64,000 nucleotides of DNA from Rhipicephalus microplus (Eukaryota; Arthropoda; Arachnida; Ixodida; Ixodidae). This document shows, in pieces, positions 57,000 to 64,000 of this stretch (the first letter of the stretch is position 1; every line of letters begins with the position of its first letter). Both the position numbers and the translations under genes were made by a program. Under the pieces are notes generated by a model, which saw only the letters and a list, made by a program, of their open reading frames with translations, made no database searches and was not told the origin of the DNA. Where the stretch lies: contig NC_134707.1 of the NCBI RefSeq assembly GCF_043290135.1, positions 74,086,508 to 74,150,507 on the forward strand. The letters are read 5' to 3'.

Positions 57000-57935
57000 A
57001 TTCCTGGAATGACCATAATGCTTGCCTAGCAGCGAAGGCTAGTCAGGTCTTCATTTTCCTAAGGCAAAACTTCAAGCAAGCTCCTCCTATGTTAAAGAAA
57101 ATTCTTTACTTTTCAAATGTTCGCACTATATTAGAATTTGGATGTTCCGCTTGGGACCCCGGTACAAAGACATGTACAAAGACATGACGAATTAGAGCAC
57201 ATACAAAAGCGTGCAGCACGATTTGTGTCATGAAACTATGATTTCAGAAAAAGCTCTTCCGACATACGGGACAGTCTTGGACGGCCGTCTTTGCATGACA
57301 GGCGGAAATACATGCGCCTGAAACTGTTCCACAAAATTTTTATAGGTGCAACAGGCTTAAGGAAAGAAACCTACATACTTGATCCTACCTATAGATCTAC
57401 CCACGTAGACGATTCTGTGAAGGTTAGGGAATACAGGTGTCGGATCAACCTTCATAAACATTCTTTTTTTCCGAGGACAGCCATTGACTGGAATTGTCTC
57501 CCGAATGAAGTTGTGTTGTCGTTGCCGACTTCCTTTGATGAAGCCCTCGCAGAATTTTTGTTAAACTAGGTTTTACGTGACTTATGCGAGATATTTTGAG
57601 CTTTTGCTCATCGTTTACAGCTTGTGTCAAGTTGTATTTTTTACTCTGTCTTTCTTATGAGGTTATGTATCTATAAAGGCAATTTATGTTTAAAAGTTTA
57701 CTTTAATATTATGTTTTGTTACTTTTTTGTGTTGTACAACCTGTATCAACCTCTTAGTAACGTGATGTTTAGACTCTTTATAATGTTTTTTTATGTTTAG
57801 AGTGCTTATGTTATCTTTATTCTTACATAATGTTTATTGCTTTTCATGTTGTGTATACTACCTGTATCTTTTCCTGTTTGTTTCCCCCCTACAGTAATGC
57901 CCAGTCGGGCGCTGTAGGTATCTGAATAAATAAAT
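57000..57935 (+). pseudogene. CR1-like LINE 3' relic
   Basis: Conceptual translation gives QVFIFLRQNFKQAPP and FSNVRTILEFGCSAWDP, the region after RT in CR1/Jockey LINEs, then the open piece 57291-57569 with FFPRTAIDWNCLPNEVV. There are stops near 57185 and 57230 and a small ACAAAGACATG duplication at about 57165-57187. The 3' end has a stretch ending GGTATCTG and an (AATA)n tail at 57924-57938. RT itself is missing. Confidence 0.7.
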
Positions 57936-57939
57936 AAAC

Positions 57940-60112
57940 CAAGTATGGTTAACCTAAGCTGTTTCTATTATGTTTCAGGTATAGGCCGAGGCACCGTCAC
58001 CTAGCACTAGTGTCGATGATTAAATGTTGTATTATAGGTGTACACGTTAAAGAATATTCCAAATCGTGCCCACAGATGATACTACAGTCACTATTTAAAA
58101 TACATTAAATTAGATTTTACTATTTTCATCTCTTCCCTTCTTAGTTGTTAGGAGTGCTGAACATATTTAAAAAAAGGCCTCTCCTGCTCACGGTGGTGTG
58201 TTTTTGACATTGTCAGTGCCCTTAGGATATTTAGAAAACTTTAATTAAAATAAAGAAGAGAAGCGAGAATTGCGAAATAAGTGTGCATTATGGACGTGAA
58301 ATCAAATCATCACCAATGAGTATACCTAGAATACAAAATTTCATCACGCACACTGGTCATAAGCAATCAGGCACCGGCCTAACGTCATAAAACAGTTTAG
58401 GTGAATTGTACTAATATATTAACAAGCCTTAATTACTAAAAAGACCATGGGCACTAATTATTAGAACCCGAACCGAACGCCCTGATACTCTCTTGCAGGT
58501 CATCGACTGAGTAAATCTAGGCTCTTTGCGATGTGGTAGAAACCAACTCTCCCCACTCGGCGCCCGAGACGCACCACCCGAGGTGGTATAGTGAAGTGGG
58601 AGACGAAACACGCTGCCGCTATTGGAATCACGGCGATTGACTTGCTGGTTGCTTTAACATAAAGTAGAAACGCTGGAGAAATTCTAGTGTGGCTGAGAAA
58701 AACTTGTATTCACAGTTGGTACAAAATTTACTTGAGAATAGACATCGACGTTACTAAAAAAAGAGAAAGAAAACACTTTGAAAATGAACCGTTTTCTGTA
58801 GGGCGACCTTACAGAATACTGTAGAGCTGACGGTGCCTAACTCCCCAAGCCCGATTCAGCACACTTGCCAGAGCTCCTTGGGCCTCTGCTTATTCCCTCG
58901 GTGCTCCGCTCTTACAGACCTCTCGGCGGATCATCGTCTGTTTGTCTTCTGATAGAACAGCACACTTGGTTGATCAAAACCCTGTCACAAAAACGCCACC
59001 TTCGTGCACTTGGGGGCTCGTGCCCTCTCTCCAAATAACACAACAACCAAAATGCAAATAATACAAAACTAGAAAAAGTCATAAAATCATGGGTAAGTTC
59101 TGTGGCGCACAATTATCGAGACTTGGAGGTACACGTACTGGGCTTTTGCGGCCATACAAGGTCTTCCCTGTAAGACGTGAACTTTTTGACGACAGGCAGA
59201 TAATCCGCCGGTCCCCTGTGCACTGTTAAGTGCCAAATACAGGCATGCGTCAGAGGGGCATACGCGACGATGCGCGAAGAATCATGCCAGGCTTCATATT
59301 TTTGCCACGTGTATAACACGTCACCACGCGTACAGCACCACCATGAAACCAGAGGCCGCCGCTTCGAAGGCACGGCCGAGGGCTGGAAGGAAGCACGGAA
59401 ACTACTCCAAACGTTTCTGAATGACCACTTCGCAATCTAGAACGTCAGCTACATGACGAACGACTGCGAGTGCTACCAGAGTGACGGGGTTTCGTGACAA
59501 GTTCAAGTGACGCCGACAAATCCAACGAATGCCGGCTGCCTGTGATTGCGCCGGTTCCGAGTGCGATCGTCGGCAGAGCGAAAACACCGTACAGACTACT
59601 GGAGCATGTTGGTGTTCCTGTGCTTTGATCTGTGATTATCTGTGCTAAAACGAGTGTAAATACATTTCGGAGGTTCGAAACTTTGAGCGTGATCCCTCGC
59701 CTACCGTGGAGGATATTTAGAGTGGTGTCATCTGCATCTAGCGTAGGCCTCTACCATCAAATTCATATGAACCAGCTTATGCGAGGAACCTCAGCTGAAA
59801 AACAAATAGCCGGCAGTTCCCGTTGCAACATCGTGTAGTGCATACGGCAAACGTCGCGTAGTGCATACGGAGAAGTTTTTATCTGCACTGTATTTGTATT
59901 CACTATTTCTGAAAGCGAACCTCGCACTGGCCAACACATTTCGGTGATGTGAAAACATACGCACTTATATAAGTGTATTCGCAGATTTTACGACGCTGAA
60001 ATATTTCTTGGCTTCGGTGCAAATTGTTTACGGTGCAAAACGCATAAGTTTCGCCAAACCACTGGAAAATCTGATGACCGCAAAAGGGAGGACGATGGTT
60101 TAGTGGTGCGCA
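57940..60112. other. No gene recognised
   Basis: Short frames without domains; no repeat family recognised by eye. Confidence 0.4.
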
Positions 60113-61960
60113 CTATAGGTATAGATGGTTGGAACAGGAGCATCGATTTAGTGGCAGTAGGGGAATACCCAATAGGACGGCGGAGAGGGGCACGACGGGG
60201 ATGTATCCGGCAGCCAACGTTTTCGGGGGACTGTAGTGGTCGATATCAAGGCACGGATTCGTGAGCGTGAGTTCCGCACAAGCGCAGTCGACGAAAGTCC
60301 GATGGGTAGAAAGGAAATCCCATGCTAGTATGACGTTGTAAGATGAACGTGGAATAACAACAAACTTGACGGCGTACCAAAGATATTGAATGAAAACACA
60401 TGCTGTGCACTGAGCCGTCGGTGCGCTAAAATGGGAGGTGGCTGTAGGCAGGCCAAGATTCGTAAGCGGCGTTGTAACTTTCCTCAAATCGCGACACAGT
60501 TTTTCACAAATTACAGAAACGGCCACGCCTGGGTCGACAACTGCACGAAAGTACAGCGACACCTTCTATTAGCACATCAATTTCGTTGAGCGGACAAAGA
60601 AAAGGCCTTGAAAAGTTCGATTACGACACAGTTCTTCCCTCTGGAACTGCGGCTGTCAGTTTTCCTCTCGACTCGTGCGCCGAAGCATTGGCGAGACAGA
60701 TCGGCGACGGGGTGGTAATGACCAGCGATAGTCGACAGGGCGTCGTGGGGACAACGAGTCGGCGATAGGGGAACATGGTCGCTGAAGATGCTGGCCAGCC
60801 AGGTAATTTGCAGAATTCCCACCGTCTGAAGGCCGGAAGTGGAGACGGCGACAGTAGCGTGCTATATGTCCCACAAAACTGCATGCAAAACAGATGGGTT
60901 GATTATCGAAGGGGCGCCATGGGTTAACGACAGAAGGTGCAGGGGACCAAGTAAACTGGGGTGCCGTGTATGTAGGCAGCGTCGAGAGTAGGAGGTCCAG
61001 GTGCCATGGTATGCGCCAGAGACAGGTGGGGCTGGTGGCCTAGCAACGACAGCAGCGTAGGTCAGCGGCATAGAGACAGATGGCGATGAAGGCACTGCCT
61101 GCGTGATCTGTGTCTCAATGACCTGCCGTAGACGTGTGTCTAACGAGGTCACTGGCTCGGATACTTCGGCCACAAGGGAAAGTTGACGTGGAACTTTTTC
61201 ACAGATGAATTGTTTGATGTGGGGCAGTAAGACGGTGTGATGAGTAGCGACGTCATGCACGAGGGCGGAAACTTCATCTGTATTTCCAGCGGCCCTGTAC
61301 GTCGAGACACGTGCTTACGCAACGCATCGTATTCCTGACAGAGTTGGACAACGTCGGTGACAGACTGTGGGGTCCTAGCGACGAGCATCTTGAAGGTATC
61401 GTTGTCAACTCTTTTGATAATGTGCTTGAGTTTGTCGTTGTCGGTTAGAGATGCATTGACGCACTCTCAAAAAGACGAGACATCTTCGATGTAACTTGTA
61501 AAGGTCTCGTCCTTGCGCTGGGTTCAACTACGCAGACGCTGTTCTACGTAAAGTTGGTGCACGGCGGACGACCAAAGACCATGGCGATGTTGGCCTTGAA
61601 GGCGGACCAATTGGTGATTTAGCCTTTGCGGTTCTTGAACCAGAGGCTGTCTACATCAGCGGCGTAAAAGGGCATGTTCGTGAGCTGGTCGCGGGCGTTC
61701 CATTTGAGGGAATCGCTTATGATTTCATACTCCACGAGCCAGTCCTCAACGTCATGTTCGTCGTTGCCGCGAAAAATTGGTGGGTCGCGTTGCCGAGACA
61801 CGCCAGTACAGAAGACTGTTGTTGGTGGGGTAGCTGGAGAAGGGCCCTGAACAGTCATGTTGAACGCTGAGGATAGCGTGCGATTGCGAAATTCCAGGTT
61901 CATGAGAACTCCGGCTCCTCCACCAGTGAAAGTACCACTCACCAGGTTTGACAATTTCGA
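60113..61960 (-). pseudogene. Gypsy E: gag-protease relic of the gypsy C lineage
   Basis: On the minus strand: gag pieces 61619-61954 (HDVEDWLVEYEIISDSLKW, LWFKNRKG), 60862-61260 and 60656-60874 (zinc-knuckle end MGHIARYCRR), then a protease piece 60113-60562 in which the active site reads VVDPGVAVSVI, with Pro replacing Thr of DTG. The capsid middle lies around 61380-61618 with stops. The piece ends at 60113 without RT, so pol was lost. A PBS-like CTGGTGGAGGAGCC lies near 61910-61925, so gag starts close to a lost 5' LTR. Confidence 0.75.
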
Positions 61961-62059
61961 GCTGACAAGCGCAATGAGTAGACGAGGCGTTCATGATCAC
62001 GCCTGCCGAAATTCGCAACGATACGCACCGCAGAAATGGGTCAAATTTCAAGATGACAG

Positions 62060-62467
62060 CTGCTCCCCCTCCTCTCTGCCGGCGCGCACCTAGCTAATGA
62101 GGGCATGACTTGCGGGTATGAATGACCCTACGTACACGGATATGCAGTGAAGTTGGTCCTCTACGTAGACGACTCTCCTCTGACATTGCAGACAATGGCA
62201 CGTGATATCCCTATTGCAAAAACCAGCGCCACTGGGTGCCAGCGTCCAGTGCCATGCCGGATTATGGGCCCAGTATAGCGCTGGTACCAGCGCCTCCCAT
62301 CGCAGGTACTAGGACGAGCAGCAGCGTCCCAAAGCTCTGCGCAAAACGGCTTCACAGGGTTAAAACTGGGGTGCCCACTCGCCATAAATAAATAAATACA
62401 TGAGTAAAATAGCGCGCCTTCACATTAAAAAAACAAAAAAAAATAAAATGCTAATTGACAGGCTTCG
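62060..62467. other. No gene recognised; ends in a (AAAT)n run
   Basis: A stretch of moderate GC followed by CCATAAATAAATAAATAC at about 62381-62398, which looks like the tail of an unidentified retroposon on the plus strand. Confidence 0.4.
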
Positions 62468-62522
62468 AAATTGTCACCTTCTGATCTTGAACTGAGTACG
62501 CTACCACTACGCCATGCCATAA
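62468..62522 (-). mobile_element. tRNA-like SINE head
   Basis: On the minus strand: GGCATGGCGTAGTGGTAGCG (A-box region) and AGTTCAAGATC (B-box-like). It resembles a degenerate tRNA and is probably the head of a SINE; the body family was not identified. Confidence 0.5.
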
Positions 62523-63129
62523 TTTTTTTTCATGGTGTTTATTAAAGTACAGAACTTGTGTTTTGAGGTTGTAAAATGACTATTTATCCGAAAACCGCAC
62601 CGTTCAACTTCATGTTTATAAGTCGCAAAGTCAAGAGTGCCACGATATTCCTTTCCAAATAACAATTGCGTCTTGATTAGACAGTGGCGAATGCCTTCCG
62701 GGCACTGAATGACGTGCGGATATTAGCAAGAGCACAAAGGTTCTTGAAGCACCCGCATCTTAACTCTGAAAAATCTCAAAACGACTGGAAGAGTAGCCAC
62801 AGATTGTCAGCTGTTGCTGCCGATAGTTCTTTGCTTTGATAGTCGGTTCTCGCACTTGCGACTGGTCAGCATGTACAGATGATTTAAATGTCTTTTTCGG
62901 TAGATGTCCGTGCACACGAGTGAATATTGAGTATCTTTTTTCGCGCAAGCAACTATGTAGCAGTACACATTCAGCGTGCCAGATTACATATTTGCAGTTA
63001 TATTGATACCTGCAACTAAAAAACCGTCGAAGAAATGACTAATACAATTTGCTGGAAAAGTATGTCAGTATGTTAGTTCACTAACGCGTACTAAATTACT
63101 AACTCAAAATTGCGTGTTCTTACATACGA
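62523..63129. other. No gene recognised
   Basis: No frame or repeat family recognised. Confidence 0.4.
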
Positions 63130-64000
63130 GTCATAGAGAGAGTGAGAGAGAAAAAAAACGTTTATTTGCACCCGTCTAGAATGATGAAGATGAGGGAGGA
63201 GCTTTGGCCTCTGCCCCCAATCATCCCCCTTGCAATCGGCCGGAATCCCTTGAGACTCGGTGGCGGTCAGGGCGAGACCGATTGACGCTGTTCTTCGGCG
63301 TCACGGTTGTGTAATAAGGCCTGCCAAGATTCTACGTTTCTACTCGGATCATTGTAGGATGAGCAGGTTCATACCATGTGCACTAAACCAGCAGTGATGT
63401 TGCAATGCGCACATCTGGAGTTGAACACTTCCGGGTGCATTTACTGTGGAGGTGAGGGTTTGGAAACACCCCGGTTTGCGATTTTAGCTAAATAATTTCC
63501 TCCTTTTTGCTCAGCTGTTTAGCTGCCTCTGGGTAAATTTTACGGTCGAATTTATAGTGTGCGGGGATTTCTTGAGACGTCCGTAGTTCGTCTTTTATGG
63601 AGAGGGGCTGCTCGCGCGAAGGCGGTGGGTCAACGTCGATCGACCGAAAAGTGAGCCCTCGGGCGATCGCGTGTGCCTTCTCGTTCCCCTTCAGACCTTG
63701 ATGGGCCGGGGACCATACTGGTGAGATTAGTTCTGCGGGTACTGTTCCTTGTCTTAGATTTTTGGCGGCTGTAGCAGAGATCCTGCCCATATCGTAGTTT
63801 TCAATGGCTGACTTAGAGTCGCTAACAATCACTCGTTTGCCTTTTTGAGCTATTGGCAAAGCAATCGCAAGTTCTTCTGCCTCTGTGGTGGTTGTGTTCT
63901 TAGATGTGCAGCACGAGGCCAGGTCCCCGCTCTCGCGAACCACGACCGCCTTGTATGCTTCCTTTCTTTCGTATTGTGCAGCGTCCGTGTAAAGCACGCC
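63130..64000 (-). mobile_element. I-like LINE, 3' part with RNase H, running off the window
   Basis: The minus-strand frame 63488-63997 holds an RNase H domain with YTDAAQY, TEAEELAIALP, VSDSKSAI and SPAHQGLKGNEKAHAIARG, so all main catalytic positions look present. A stop at 63488 (frameshift) is followed in another frame by SRCAHCNITAGLVHMV, a CxxC...H zinc-like end. The 3' end lies near 63130-63165 with AATAAACG and an A-rich/GA-rich run. The RT and the 5' part lie beyond the window. It belongs to an I-type group distinct from the relic at 3.6-5.3 kb. Confidence 0.75.

Overview
The window looks like a repeat-dense intergenic or intronic stretch of a large arthropod genome, most likely a hard (metastriate) tick. 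The main clue is several copies of a tRNA-derived SINE that I recognise as Ruka-like, a family described from Rhipicephalus. Long (TA)n tracts and a mix of Ty3/gypsy, RTE, CR1-like, I-like and Penelope-like retroelements fit this. I see no convincing host protein-coding gene, no rRNA, no functional tRNA gene and no CRISPR array. Almost every long reading frame belongs to a transposable element.

Layout. 1-2749: 3' part of an LTR element with Gag-protease but no reverse transcriptase, ending in a 1167-bp LTR. 2750-3456: Ty3/gypsy integrase relic that this element probably interrupts. 3560-5282: I-like LINE relic with RNase H. 6205-7178: two diverged copies of an unknown repeat. 7187-10347: RTE-like LINE whose 5' end is a tRNA-like cassette. 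11775-13436: (TA)n tracts, a tandem tRNA-derived SINE family (called SINE-A here) and a perfect palindrome made from a Penelope-like end. 13437-19102: gypsy A (plus strand, both LTRs, decayed). 19103-20155: SINE-A and Ruka. 21572-27682: a Ruka copy split by gypsy B (minus strand, intact gag, two lesions in pol). 27860-30625: Penelope-like element with inverted terminal copies. 30626-31910: SINE-A tandem copies and a 339-bp near-perfect palindrome. 32935-33575: internally deleted RTE joining the tRNA-like head to the 3' tail. 34622-36207: CR1-like LINE. 38297-39913: RTE copy arranged as in a twin-priming inversion. 40848-41515: PIF/Harbinger-like non-autonomous DNA transposon. 42733-47993: gypsy C, with identical 147-bp LTRs and intact gag and pol. 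49880-55270: relic of a second Penelope-like end plus gypsy D (minus strand, decayed). 57000-57935: second CR1-like relic. 60113-61960: gypsy E gag-protease relic (minus strand). 62468-62522: another tRNA-like SINE head. 63130-64000: I-like LINE with RNase H (minus strand), running off the window.

How the parts relate. Gypsy A and B share one lineage (PBS-like TGGTGGAGGTGCTG, similar Gag and Pol); C, D and E form another. In A, B and C pol lies in the -1 frame relative to gag and follows the gag stop closely; B has a textbook GGGAAAC slippery heptamer at that stop. Every gypsy insertion with readable ends (A, B, C) sits in alternating TA sequence. Foldback (inverted) copies of SINE and Penelope-like ends occur repeatedly beside (TA)n tracts, which is the most unusual structural theme of the window. 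The RTE family appears in three informative states: full length with a tRNA-like head, head joined directly to tail, and twin-primed inversion.
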